From an uncultured Haliea sp. (GTDB lineage: Bacteria; Pseudomonadota; Gammaproteobacteria; Pseudomonadales; Halieaceae), in contig CAJXWP010000002.1 of NCBI GenBank assembly GCA_913062625.1, forward strand, positions 1-64,000: DNA of 64,000 nucleotides, in the 5' to 3' direction. The notes beneath the pieces were generated by a model that did not search any database, was not told the origin of the DNA, and saw only the letters and a list, made by a program, of their open reading frames with translations. A program made the position numbers and the translations under genes. Below, piece by piece: positions 48,109-56,784 of the stretch; the stretch's first letter is position 1; each line of letters starts with the position of its first letter.

Positions 48109-48788
48109 TATCGGCAGAACATTGACCCGCATCCTCCCGCTTTCATGACTCAAGAGGGTACTCTAGCGTCATTGATTGTGGCGTAATCACGCTCGTAGCG
48201 TGCTTGTTGCAGACCTATCCCGGTCATCCCTGCACTGGGGTCCTTATCGGCTGCGCCGTCAGAAAGGTGAGGACACTAGGCACGAGTGTGGCAGGAAAAG
48301 TGGGCTCGCGCCGACAAGTGAATTCCCCGGGTCTACGAAGTGACCTTGCTGTCGATCCCCGTGGTGTAGGCCATCTGATCAGTGGGCGTCATAGCAACCG
48401 TCGCTGCGCCGGCTGCGATGTCAGCGACTGTCCTCACAGCGAGTGTCCTCACAGCGAGTGCAACGAACGCCACCCCATCGAAGGTCACCGCATCAGACAG
48501 TGGCAGCGACGCGACCCCCACGCCATCATCGACCGTCTCGATTTCGATCTGCATGAGATACGCCAAAGGCATCGTCAGAATAATATTGGGGTCACTCCTC
48601 GAGCGTCTGGAAGGGTTCGTGGACAGGCACCGTTGAAACCATAGCCTCAGTCGGGTTGGAGTCGAAGCCTGTCACGTCAAGCCGGAGGGGAAGGTGAGGT
48701 AGAATGGGGTTGATTCTTTACTTACAGGGACGTCTGATATTATTGGATTTCTTACCCTTGTGTTTGAGCTGAATTCACTTTTATTTAA
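48109..48788. other. Intergenic region with a 15-bp tandem duplication
   Basis: About 680 bases between copA and the dehalogenase stop. It contains TGTCCTCACAGCGAG at 48429-48443, repeated exactly at 48444-48458. ORFs on both strands overlap here but none has a ribosome site or domain. A remnant gene is possible. Confidence 0.4.
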
Positions 48789-49667
48789 TCAAATGTTTGT
48801 CAACCAGGTGGCTACAGCTTGACCAATTTCAACCGGCGAGTCTTCCTGAATAAAATGCAAACCTTTCACAGTGACCTCCTGCTGGTTTGGCCAGCTGCGG
48901 CAAAACTCCCTTTGCGGACCAACCAGAATTGAACCCGGGTCTGCGTTGATGAATAGCTTGGGTAGTTCGCTCCCTGCCATAAAGGCACCGTATTCATTCG
49001 CCAGTGCGACAATATTTTCGGGTTCGCCTTCGATGGGTATTTGTCGAGGCCAATTCAGTAGCGGCTGGCGATCGTCGGCGCTAAGGTGGGGCGCGCGATA
49101 GGCATCCATTTCCGTCTCGCTAAGGTCCCGAATCACGGAGGTGGGTAGTACCGCCTCGATAAACATATTGCGCTCGAGGATTAGGTCCTCGCCCTTGTCG
49201 GAGCGGAAGCCCTTGAAAATTCCAACAGCGCCCTCGGGCCAGTCTGCCCACTTCACCGGCTTAACAATGCCCTCCAGGTAGGCGACACCCTTGACGGCGG
49301 CGGCGTGACGCATAGCCCAAAGAAAGCCAATGCCACTCCCCCAGTCGTGAATAACCAGGGTGACATTTTCATCGGCACCAATGGTTTCTAACAGGCCATC
49401 TACGTAGTTGTAGGCCACTTCCAACGAGTAGCGGCTGGGGCCTTCACTGGCGGGAAGCTTTTCCGAATCACCTTGACCGATCAGATCGGGGACGATGACT
49501 CGGCCAGATTGGACAAGTTCAGGTATAACGTTGCGCCACAGAAAGGATGAGGTGGGGTTGCCGTGCAGCAACACAATAGGGTCTCCACTGCCCTCCTCAA
49601 CATAGGCAATTTGCTTGCCGTTTACCGTGGCAAATTTTTTGTCGTATGGCATGGTTTCAGACAGCAT
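48789..49667 (-). CDS. Haloalkane dehalogenase, subfamily II (DhaA/LinB-like)
   Basis: A 292-residue alpha/beta hydrolase with the complete HLD-II catalytic set: Asn37 in HGNPTSSFLW, nucleophile Asp108 and halide-binding Trp109 in VIHDWGSG, acid Glu132 in YLEGI, and His271 in GLHFIQED. It hydrolyses carbon-halogen bonds of haloalkanes to alcohol and halide, in the cytoplasm or possibly exported. ATG 49667 has AAGGAAG upstream; ATG 49652 is an alternative. It follows the alternative oxidase gene on the same strand (gap 329 bases), so co-transcription is uncertain. Confidence 0.93.
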   Translation of the reverse strand: MLSETMPYDKKFATVNGKQIAYVEEGSGDPIVLLHGNPTSSFLWRNVIPELVQSGRVIVPDLIGQGDSEKLPASEGPSRYSLEVAYNYVDGLLETIGADENVTLVIHDWGSGIGFLWAMRHAAAVKGVAYLEGIVKPVKWADWPEGAVGIFKGFRSDKGEDLILERNMFIEAVLPTSVIRDLSETEMDAYRAPHLSADDRQPLLNWPRQIPIEGEPENIVALANEYGAFMAGSELPKLFINADPGSILVGPQREFCRSWPNQQEVTVKGLHFIQEDSPVEIGQAVATWLTNI

Positions 49668-49996
49668 AATTAGGCTTCCTTAAAAGCTTCGTTAGTGAAT
49701 GGACAGATAAGGGCCAAGCGGCCAGTCCGAGCCTGGACAGGCTATTGTCGATAATGGGTTGCATCGATTGCTGAGATAGCCGTTGGCGGCTCTGTACGCG
49801 CAGAGAAAAGTTGGCCGTCATTACTAGGCTCGCAAGTTCTCGCGGGCTATATGTTTTTTCGAGTTCGCCGCCGCGTTACGCCTGCGTAAACACAACACCA
49901 AAGGTGTTTTCAATGGTGTTGAGATTTTGCAAGAATACTGCAATGATTTTTTTACGCGCTTTTCCTCATCTGCTATCTCGCGAGACATCGTATGCT
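49668..49996. other. Intergenic region upstream of the dehalogenase
   Basis: About 330 bases between alternative oxidase and dehalogenase genes. It should hold the dehalogenase promoter. No gene or clear operator was recognised. Confidence 0.4.
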
Positions 49997-50629
49997 CTAC
50001 TGATCCGCCATTTCGACCGAATTGTCGGCGTTGTCTTTCACTGCAAATTGCGTAGCCTGCGAGCCGCCGTCCGCATAGCGGTGGTTGACCTCGCTGTGCC
50101 GCTGTTCATCGGCGCGCACATGCTTTATGAGATCGACCAACTTGGCGTTAGCACTCATGCCGTAGTAGTCGATGGCCAACTGCGGGGCTGGCACGTTTTC
50201 CATAACGCCTCTCTCCACCAAGTCCAAGTATTCGGTGTAACTGTACACCGCTTCCTCTTCAAAATAGGCGACCATTCTGTGAGCGGTGCGGCTGTCCGCC
50301 AAGTATAACATCGAATAAAAAACGCTAAAAGTAAATTGCGCAATCAGCACTAACCACCGCTCGAACCAATTAGGCTTGGCAATCTCGATAAAAAACATCA
50401 GGTGCATTCTTTCGTTCTCTGCCTCGGCCAGCAGTTCCCTGATATCCGCACCATAGCCAGTCTTCATTTTCCGTAGGCTCGCAAAGTGCAATAACATCCC
50501 CGCCACCATGCCAGGGACTCCGGCAACTGTTTCCAGCACCACTGCCCGATGACCATACCTTTTCGCAAAAAATGTATCGGCGATTAATCTAAAAAACTTG
50601 GTCATCGACCTAGCCACTATATCTCTCAT
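49997..50629 (-). CDS. aox: Alternative oxidase (AOX)
   Basis: About 210 residues, the core length of bacterial AOX. LETVAGVPGM, EAENERMHLM, FEEEAVYSYTEYL and RADEQRHSEVNH contain the conserved Glu and His ligands of the di-iron centre. AOX oxidises ubiquinol with four-electron reduction of oxygen to water without proton pumping, bound to the cytoplasmic membrane face. ATG 50629 is chosen; a GTG at 50650 would add seven residues. AOX is uncommon in bacteria. Its promoter is not obvious, and the next gene downstream is the dehalogenase. Confidence 0.92.
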   Translation of the reverse strand: MRDIVARSMTKFFRLIADTFFAKRYGHRAVVLETVAGVPGMVAGMLLHFASLRKMKTGYGADIRELLAEAENERMHLMFFIEIAKPNWFERWLVLIAQFTFSVFYSMLYLADSRTAHRMVAYFEEEAVYSYTEYLDLVERGVMENVPAPQLAIDYYGMSANAKLVDLIKHVRADEQRHSEVNHRYADGGSQATQFAVKDNADNSVEMADQ

Positions 50630-50865
50630 AAAAATCTCAAGTGCGCGCACGTGTGTTTAAAAAACTAATTTAGACGCGAGTTGTATTTACGTTGTCAGCA
50701 CGCTTTTGGATTAGCCTCAGTGTCGTATCGAATAGGTGCCAGCAGCTAGGGAGGCGCTGAGGGCTTTAACTGACACACTAGCAGCTGTTTTACAGGCTCT
50801 GACACGTTATCTCTTCAAGGCTTGGAAAATCGCGCCCTCAGGTCTCAAGCAACTGCCATTCCCCA

Positions 50866-51233
50866 TTCCGCTTGGCCTTTAGATAAACATCAACGAGATC
50901 ACCATCCTGATCCACGGCTCTTTACAGGTAATGCTGCTTGCCGTTTATCTTTATGAAGACTTCATCGATGTAGAAGGTATCGCTATAGCCCCGATGTTTT
51001 CGCTTGAGTCTTCTAGCGTACAGGGCACCGAACTTTATACACTAGAGGCGGATTGATTCTCGAGTGACGATAATTCCCCGTTCAGCGAGTAGATCTTCGA
51101 TATCCCGGTAGCTAAGATTGAAGCGATAGTAGCGCCAGACGGCGTAACTGACGATATCGGGTGGGAATCTGTGTCGTTTGTAAGTAGTCATCGCCTCATA
51201 GTACCCAGTATGCTGATTTAACGTGGCAATACC
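50866..51233 (-). pseudogene. Truncated, stop-broken IS6-family transposase remnant
   Basis: The minus strand from 51192 reads MTTYKRHRFPPDI, SYAVWRYYRFNLSYRDIEDLLAERG, FYIDEVFIKI and KQHYL, aligning residue by residue with the intact transposase at 56049. A TAG replaces the Trp codon after SIRL, a TAA follows HYL, and homology ends near 50866, about one third into the element. The left inverted-repeat end (GGTATTGCCA) is intact at 51224-51233, directly next to the stop codon of the CMD gene. Confidence 0.9.
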
Positions 51234-51821
51234 TTATTCGTGCTTGCCTGTAACCCAACCGTGCGAGGCAAGCTGGTCCGCTGCAAAGCTCTTAGGAGCG
51301 CTTTCTAAGGTGGTTGCCATTGTGTCGTTCCAGCGATTCAGAAAACCGAACAGTGAAATGACGGCCACAACTTCTATCGCCTGCTTCTCACTAAAGTATC
51401 TAGACAATTCTGTCATGTGCTCAGCTTCCACGGCATTAGGTGCCATGCCCGCATGCACCGCGACTCTGAGCGCCGCTTTCTCCTGTTCGGAAAATAAGTC
51501 GTTCTTCTCAAACTCAAATACCGCTTTTATTTTCTCTGCGCTGACATTATTTTTTTCTGCTGAGTTAGCCGTATGTGCTTGGCAATAACGGCAACCCGCT
51601 GCATTACTCACCGCGAATGCAATCATTTGCTTTAGCCCAGCGTCTAGTTCACCACTGTGCAGAACCGTTGCGCCAAGGCCCCCAAAAGCTTGAGTAAGTT
51701 CTGGCCAATGCGCCATCGTCATCATTGATGTTGGCAGAAAGCCCATAGATGCCTCCACCATTTGCAACATCGGTTCTAACTCAGGTACTTCCTCGCGCTG
51801 TTTGGGTGTTATGTGTGTCAT
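51234..51821 (-). CDS. Carboxymuconolactone decarboxylase-family (AhpD-like) protein
   Basis: A 195-residue helical protein. FAVSNAAGCRYCQAHTAN carries the CxxC and His of AhpD-like CMD proteins, which act as thiol peroxidase partners or hydroperoxide-handling enzymes. The first half (LEPMLQMVEASMGFLPTSMMTMAHWPELTQAF) is typical of two-repeat members. Its stop codon TAA touches the end of the decayed IS6 element, so the C-terminus may have been shaped by the insertion. It ends the five-gene minus-strand cassette, 20 bases after the MDR reductase gene. Confidence 0.85.
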   Translation of the reverse strand: MTHITPKQREEVPELEPMLQMVEASMGFLPTSMMTMAHWPELTQAFGGLGATVLHSGELDAGLKQMIAFAVSNAAGCRYCQAHTANSAEKNNVSAEKIKAVFEFEKNDLFSEQEKAALRVAVHAGMAPNAVEAEHMTELSRYFSEKQAIEVVAVISLFGFLNRWNDTMATTLESAPKSFAADQLASHGWVTGKHE

Positions 51822-51841
51822 TGCAATCCTTATGGTTATTT

Positions 51842-52855
51842 CTATGAGCCTATTTTGAGTAGCTGCTTACCAAGATTTTGCCCAGAATAAAGCCGCTGTA
51901 AAGTGGTAGGGATATTTTCAAAGCCTTCCTGTAAGTCAACTTGGTAAATTAATTGGCCCCCTGAAATCCAGCCCATTAAGTCTTGAATGGCTTCCATCGC
52001 TCGCGGCATGTAATCCAAAATAACGAATCCTTCCATGCGCGCTCGGTTAATGGTCAGGTTCGCCAAATTTGAGGGTCCAGGTATAGGTCCAGTCGCGTTA
52101 TAACCCGAGATACTCCCACATAAAACAACCCGAGAGCGCAGATTAACGTGATCTAGGGCTGCCTCGAGGATGGGGCCGCCTACGTTATCGAAGAATACGT
52201 CCCACTTGTCGGGGCAGTGATGAGCAATTTGCGCATTAACATCCTCATTCTTGTAGTCGATGACGGCGTCGAAGCCAGCAGTCTCTTTTAACCATCGACA
52301 CTTATCTGGACCGCCAGCAATACCTACGACACGGCAACCCTTAATTTTTGCGATCTGACCAACAAACGAGCCAGTAGAACCTGCAGCACCAGAAATAAGA
52401 ACGGTTTCACCGGCTTTAGGCTGACCAATCTCCAGCAATCCAAAATATGCCGTAAGCCCGGTTATACCGAGCACAGATAACATCATTTCAGGCGACACTC
52501 CTGCTGGCAATTTAACCAATCCCATTGGGCCTTCACCGGGCGATGCAACCACATAATCTTGCCAATAGCCGGTCGTTTGCACTAGATCGCCCACTTGAAA
52601 ATCCGCATGATGCGAATTTATTACTTCACCAACAGAACCTGCCCGCATGGGCTCTCCGATGGCCACTGGCGGCAGATAAGCCTTACGGTCAACCATCCAG
52701 TTTCGTTGGGCCGGATCAAATGATAAGAAAAGATTCTTTATCAGCACCTCACCACTTTTCGGCTCAGGAATCGGGGTTTCCGCGTACTTGAAATTGTGCG
52801 GACCAACCATTCCAGTAGGTCGCTCGGCTAATAGCCATTGTCGATTTATGATCAC
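51842..52855 (-). CDS. NADP-dependent zinc-independent MDR reductase
   Basis: A 337-residue medium-chain reductase of the leukotriene B4 12-hydroxydehydrogenase/CurA type. FLSFDPAQRNWM, QTTGYWQDYVVA, TGLTAYFGLLEIG, the Rossmann VLISGAAGSTGSFVGQIAK and FFDNVGG are all family landmarks. It reduces the double bond of alpha,beta-unsaturated ketones or aldehydes with NADPH. Its position between a CMD protein and an aldehyde dehydrogenase suggests processing of an unsaturated aldehyde or terpenoid. Confidence 0.9.
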   Translation of the reverse strand: MIINRQWLLAERPTGMVGPHNFKYAETPIPEPKSGEVLIKNLFLSFDPAQRNWMVDRKAYLPPVAIGEPMRAGSVGEVINSHHADFQVGDLVQTTGYWQDYVVASPGEGPMGLVKLPAGVSPEMMLSVLGITGLTAYFGLLEIGQPKAGETVLISGAAGSTGSFVGQIAKIKGCRVVGIAGGPDKCRWLKETAGFDAVIDYKNEDVNAQIAHHCPDKWDVFFDNVGGPILEAALDHVNLRSRVVLCGSISGYNATGPIPGPSNLANLTINRARMEGFVILDYMPRAMEAIQDLMGWISGGQLIYQVDLQEGFENIPTTLQRLYSGQNLGKQLLKIGS

Positions 52856-53029
52856 GATAACTCTTCCAGTGCTGTTCTCATATTTGCCTCTCCTGTCTAG
52901 AAATACCTGTGATTATTCGTCAGCCACACAACTTATTGGCTGCCGTGAGTGCGTAACACCAAGTCAATTTCATGTCTTTGAAGTTCAAGCTCAACCGTTT
53001 AGCCTAGATAAAATACTCTGGCCTTGCCT

Positions 53030-54490
53030 TTAGATTGGGCCAAGAATTTTTCTTATATTCTTTCGGAACTTTTCGCCAAAGGGCGGGCGCGCACCAATAA
53101 TAGGCAAGACATCGATCATAGTTTGACTGTAAATCGCGCGGGCGTGGCTCATGCTTTTAAACCCTTCGGGACCGTGATAGGACCCCATGCCAGAGGCACC
53201 AATACCACCAAATGGCAGGTCCTCCTGTACATAGTGAAGCGTAATATCATTGATACAAACACCACCACTTTGTACATTATTCAGTAAATATTCCTGCTCA
53301 TGCTTATCTTTGCCGAAGTAATACATGGCAAGAGGGTTTCGGCGGGGTTCAATCATACTTGGAACTTCAGCCACATCAGAATAGGTCATCACTGGAAGAA
53401 TAGGACCAAATATTTCCTCGTGCATAACCAGCATATCTTCATTAACGTTTTGTAAAATATGTAATGGCATACGGCGATTGTCCTCAGACGCACGCGTCTT
53501 GTCAGCACCAACAATCGTGAGCTTGGCCCCCTTGGCAACTGCGTCATCAATGTAATTCTGTAACCTGGCAAAGTGCCTTTCGTTGATAACACCTGCGTAA
53601 TCCGCATTTTCAGTGATGTTTGGATACATCGACTGCGTCTCATGAACTACCCGGGCAATGAGCGGCTCTTCTAGCTCATTTGGCACGACAACGTAGTCTG
53701 GCGACAAGCATAATTGACCACCATTCAAAAGCTTGCCGAATGTCAGGCGGGTTCCGGCCAGATCAAGCTTAGCGCTACGACCAATAATGACAGGTGACTT
53801 GCCGCCAAGTTCTAGCGTGACGGGAACCAAGTTTTTTGAGGCTGATTGCATTACTTTTGCGCCGATATTAGTAGAACCGGTAAACAGAAGATGGTCAAAA
53901 GGCAATTCCGCAAAACGTTGACTGATTTCTGCGCCACCGGTTACGACCGCGACTTCATCTTCTGAGAAATAGTTGGGGACAACGTCGGCGAACAACGCCG
54001 CGGTTTCAGGAACGAACTCTGAAGGCTTTAGTAACGCTCGGTTACCTGCAGCAAGCGCACTTGTCAGAGGCGCAACAGTCAAACCAAAGGGTAGGTTCCA
54101 AGGAGAAATGATGCCAACAACGCCCTTGGGGAAATGCCTAACCTGGCTGTTTCCGCCCAAAAAATTCATCGGTTTGTTAGTTTTTCGTTTTTCAGGCTTC
54201 ATCCACTCTTTCAAATGTTTCATTGAATAGTCGATAGCTTCGACCTTTGACGCAAACTCTGAGAACAAACTGAACTCATAGGACCGTGCACCACCAAATT
54301 CGCGTTTGGTTGTTTTTGCAAACTCTATTTTATTTTCAATAATCAGGGCCTTGAGCCTCTTAAGACGGTCAATTCTGGTCGAATAGGTGACGTCGCCCTC
54401 AGCACGAAATTTGCTTCTCTGCAGTTTGACTAGTGCTTCCAGATTCTGAGCGTCGAACTTAGCGACTTTTTCGTATTCAGCTTTGCTCAT
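53030..54490 (-). CDS. Coniferyl-aldehyde-type aldehyde dehydrogenase
   Basis: A 486-residue class 3-like aldehyde dehydrogenase. PKGVVGIISPWNLPFGLTVAPL, LLFTGSTNIGAKVM, VTLELGGKSPVII and the catalytic NGGQLCLSPDYVVVP loop with nucleophile Cys are visible. It resembles the CalB branch, oxidising aryl or medium-chain aldehydes to acids with NAD(P). The C-terminus ends in a hydrophobic/basic tail. It is transcribed from the cassette after TetR. Confidence 0.9.
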   Translation of the reverse strand: MSKAEYEKVAKFDAQNLEALVKLQRSKFRAEGDVTYSTRIDRLKRLKALIIENKIEFAKTTKREFGGARSYEFSLFSEFASKVEAIDYSMKHLKEWMKPEKRKTNKPMNFLGGNSQVRHFPKGVVGIISPWNLPFGLTVAPLTSALAAGNRALLKPSEFVPETAALFADVVPNYFSEDEVAVVTGGAEISQRFAELPFDHLLFTGSTNIGAKVMQSASKNLVPVTLELGGKSPVIIGRSAKLDLAGTRLTFGKLLNGGQLCLSPDYVVVPNELEEPLIARVVHETQSMYPNITENADYAGVINERHFARLQNYIDDAVAKGAKLTIVGADKTRASEDNRRMPLHILQNVNEDMLVMHEEIFGPILPVMTYSDVAEVPSMIEPRRNPLAMYYFGKDKHEQEYLLNNVQSGGVCINDITLHYVQEDLPFGGIGASGMGSYHGPEGFKSMSHARAIYSQTMIDVLPIIGARPPFGEKFRKNIRKILGPI

Positions 54491-54553
54491 AATTTCATTC
54501 TCTGGTTGGTTTGTATTCGTTCTATTTTGTTATTGGCTAGGGGTTTGATTCGC

Positions 54554-55222
54554 TTAAATATTGGATAAAGCTTCCGTCCGAATGCCCTCTATGATGCGAA
54601 CAGCATTCTTAATGAAGAGAGGCTCGGACGAAAAACTCGCGATAAGATCTTGAACATCTTCAGGCAACTCTTCGTGATCCAGTGATGGACCCTGGTCCCC
54701 TTGGGTTGCACCAATCAGGAGAACGCCCATTGTTTTTACTACTTCTATCGCTTGCGCTTTACTTAAACTGAGTGAGTTCGACGTGACCTCGGCAAGCGCC
54801 TCCACCTGATTTATGAACACTTGCTTAGAACTGACGAGCCGAGGGATGGCAACATTGTGTTCGATCATATGTTCAAGTCTGATAAGTAACGGTAAGAAAG
54901 TGCCATCTGCCGAGGCAGTGCTAAATAGCTTTTGGGAATACGCCTTACTCGTCATAGCATCAGATAAGTCATCGATAAAAACCTGACTCCATCGAATCAA
55001 GCTTTGCTCATAGAGAGTCAAAAAAAGCTCTTCTCTAGTTTGAAAGTAAAGGTACAGCGTACCCTTGGCTAACCCAATGTTCTTGGCGAGTTTAGACATA
55101 GAGAATGCCTCATACCCAACCTCAAGAAAGTACGTTTCGGCAGTCTCTAGTACTGCGCGTCGCCGCAGCGCCTTTTGTTCTGCGCTTCTCGCTCTCTGAT
55201 TAATCGCAACGACTGAACTCAT
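54554..55222 (-). CDS. TetR-family regulator of the IS6-bounded cassette
   Basis: About 222 residues from ATG 55222; the longer frame to 55321 overlaps its own candidate operator and is rejected. The N-terminal helix-turn-helix reads RRRAVLETAETYFLEVGYEAFSMSKLAKNIGLAKGTLYLYF. The ligand-binding domain is typical of TetR. A 13-bp palindrome lies 93 bases upstream, and two related copies lie upstream of the DUF1330 gene. The inducer is unknown, possibly an aldehyde or acyl compound used by the downstream enzymes. Confidence 0.88.
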   Translation of the reverse strand: MSSVVAINQRARSAEQKALRRRAVLETAETYFLEVGYEAFSMSKLAKNIGLAKGTLYLYFQTREELFLTLYEQSLIRWSQVFIDDLSDAMTSKAYSQKLFSTASADGTFLPLLIRLEHMIEHNVAIPRLVSSKQVFINQVEALAEVTSNSLSLSKAQAIEVVKTMGVLLIGATQGDQGPSLDHEELPEDVQDLIASFSSEPLFIKNAVRIIEGIRTEALSNI

Positions 55223-55314
55223 GAGTATCCCCAGACGGTTTTTTTGTTGGGATGCCAGGCTAAGATTGATTGACAGATCTCGGCCATTCGCTGATCGCCG
55301 AATCACTATATAAC

Positions 55315-55327
55315 TGACCACCGGTCA
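55315..55327. promoter_or_regulatory. Candidate TetR operator, site 1
   Basis: TGACCACCGGTCA is a 5-3-5 palindrome (TGACC, GGTCA) upstream of tetR. Sites 2 and 3 differ by one and two bases. It fits autoregulation. Confidence 0.6.
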
Positions 55328-55487
55328 TTACAATCTCTTTCTTGAGATGGGATATGAGTGATGGGTCACTTTCTCATTGGATGACAAAACTAACCAATAG
55401 AAAACGTGATATAAGCCTCGGTTATGTCAGATAGGTGTCTTGTCCGCGTTACGCACTCTGGGAACAGCATGATGTCTCTATCTTCTA

Positions 55488-55778
55488 TTATCCTAAGCCC
55501 TCCACTAATATCGAGTTTGCGGTGCTCCCAGCATTACGGTGTTTCGCGATCGATTGATAGTCGTCGGAGTTCAACCAAGCCAGCGCAGATTCTTTTGATG
55601 GGAACTCAATAATCACCGACCTCGTATCATCCCAGACGCCCGCTAATACCATGGGGTCTTCGTCAACACTCAACATCTTGCCATCGAACTTTTTGAACAC
55701 TTCTGGGAAACCAGCTGAGTATTCATCGTATTCACTTCGATCATGGATCTTGAATCTAGCAACGATATAAACGGACAT
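55488..55778 (-). CDS. DUF1330 protein
   Basis: A 96-residue ferredoxin-like-fold protein. YIVARFKIHDRSEYDEYSAGFPEVFKKFDGKML and VIIEFPSKESALAWLNSDDYQSIAKHRNAGSTAN match DUF1330, a small dimeric family of unknown function found near catabolic genes. It is the first gene of the five-gene minus-strand set. Two candidate operators precede it. Confidence 0.85.
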   Translation of the reverse strand: MSVYIVARFKIHDRSEYDEYSAGFPEVFKKFDGKMLSVDEDPMVLAGVWDDTRSVIIEFPSKESALAWLNSDDYQSIAKHRNAGSTANSILVEGLG

Positions 55779-55887
55779 CCTGTTTAACTCCTAATGTTGT
55801 TGTAGTCTTGAGTGCCGATTGCGAGCAAAAAGTAGTCAGGTCTGTAAATTCTGAGATTTTGCTACTTTAACCGACTTAACATTGCAA

Positions 55888-55926
55888 TGACCACCGTTCA
55901 TTTATATACTGACCATCGTTCATTTA
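55888..55926. promoter_or_regulatory. Tandem candidate TetR operators, sites 2 and 3
   Basis: TGACCACCGTTCATTTA at 55888-55904 and TGACCATCGTTCATTTA at 55910-55926 are 22 bp apart, about two helical turns, and match the site upstream of tetR. They lie 110-148 bases upstream of the DUF1330 start. Confidence 0.65.
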
Positions 55927-56006
55927 AGATCACTTGCCTAAAAATAAAATCAATATAAAGCAGCTCGGATTTATCAGGCGCAGCCTCAAAGCATAGCGAG
56001 ATAGAC

Positions 56007-56781
56007 GGTATTGCCAAGTTAAATCAGCATCCTTGTTACTATGAGGCGATGAATACTTATAAACGTCACCGATTCCCACCCGATATTATCAGTTACGCCG
56101 TCTGGCTCTGCTATTACTTCAATCTCAGCCACCGAGACATCGAAGATCTGCTCGCTGAGCGAGGCATCACCGTCAGCCGCGAAGCCATCCGGCTGTGGTG
56201 CATCAAATTTGGAGTAATCTATACTCGCCGTTTGAAACGAAAGCATCGAGGCTACGGCGATACCTTTTACATTGACGAAGTCTTCGTCAAGATAAACGAC
56301 AGGCGGCATTACCTGTGGCGGGCTGTTGATCAGGATGGCGAAGTGGTTGATGTGTATCTGCAGGGGAAGAGAGATGTGGCTGCTGCAAAGCGTTTCTTCA
56401 GGCGATTGCTACGAAGCCATGGGGCCGCGCTCAGGAAGATCGTGACAGATAAACTGCGCAGTTGTGGAGTGGCTCACCGTGAGTTGATCCCTGAGACGAT
56501 CCACAGTACTGAGCAGTATGAGAATAATCGGGCTGAGCAATCTCATGAGGCGACAAGGGTCAGGGAGCGAGGGATGCGGCGGTTCAAATCAGTTGGTCAG
56601 GCTCAGCGTTTTGTGAAAGCCCATGCTGCGGTTAGTAACCTGTTCAACTTAGGAAGGCAGCTGGTATCAGCTGGTCACTATCGTGATCTTAGGGTCAGTG
56701 CGTTTAGCGAATGGAGTAAGGCGGTTGCTTGAACGTAAACAGCAGGTTTCAGTGATCTGGGGAAGTTAATTTGCCAATACC
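56007..56781 (+). mobile_element. Complete IS6-family insertion sequence
   Basis: Terminal inverted repeats GGTATTGCCAAGTTAA (left, 56007) and GGTATTGGCAAATTAA (right, reverse complement ending 56781) flank one transposase gene. The outer two bases (AC) also match on both sides. No 8-bp target duplication is present, which is common when IS6 elements recombine. The left end faces the cassette, as does the left end of the decayed copy at 51233. Confidence 0.85.
56049..56732 (+). CDS. IS6-family transposase
   Basis: A 227-residue DDE transposase. An N-terminal zinc-finger-less helix-turn-helix (FNLSHRDIEDLLAERGITVS) precedes FYIDEVFVKI with the first Asp, IVTDKLRSCG with the second Asp, and NNRAEQSHEATRVRERGMRRFKS with the Glu. 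The D-to-E spacing of 28 residues matches the IS6 subgroup with DKLRSYG. It is full length, so the element may be active. It drives replicative, cointegrate-type transposition. Confidence 0.92.
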   Translation: MNTYKRHRFPPDIISYAVWLCYYFNLSHRDIEDLLAERGITVSREAIRLWCIKFGVIYTRRLKRKHRGYGDTFYIDEVFVKINDRRHYLWRAVDQDGEVVDVYLQGKRDVAAAKRFFRRLLRSHGAALRKIVTDKLRSCGVAHRELIPETIHSTEQYENNRAEQSHEATRVRERGMRRFKSVGQAQRFVKAHAAVSNLFNLGRQLVSAGHYRDLRVSAFSEWSKAVA

Positions 56782-56784
56782 GTA

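Noticed and set aside
48204-48644. 146-codon plus-strand ORF and its antisense partner as genes
   Set aside because: No start context or domain; length is explained by a GC-rich stretch with a tandem repeat.
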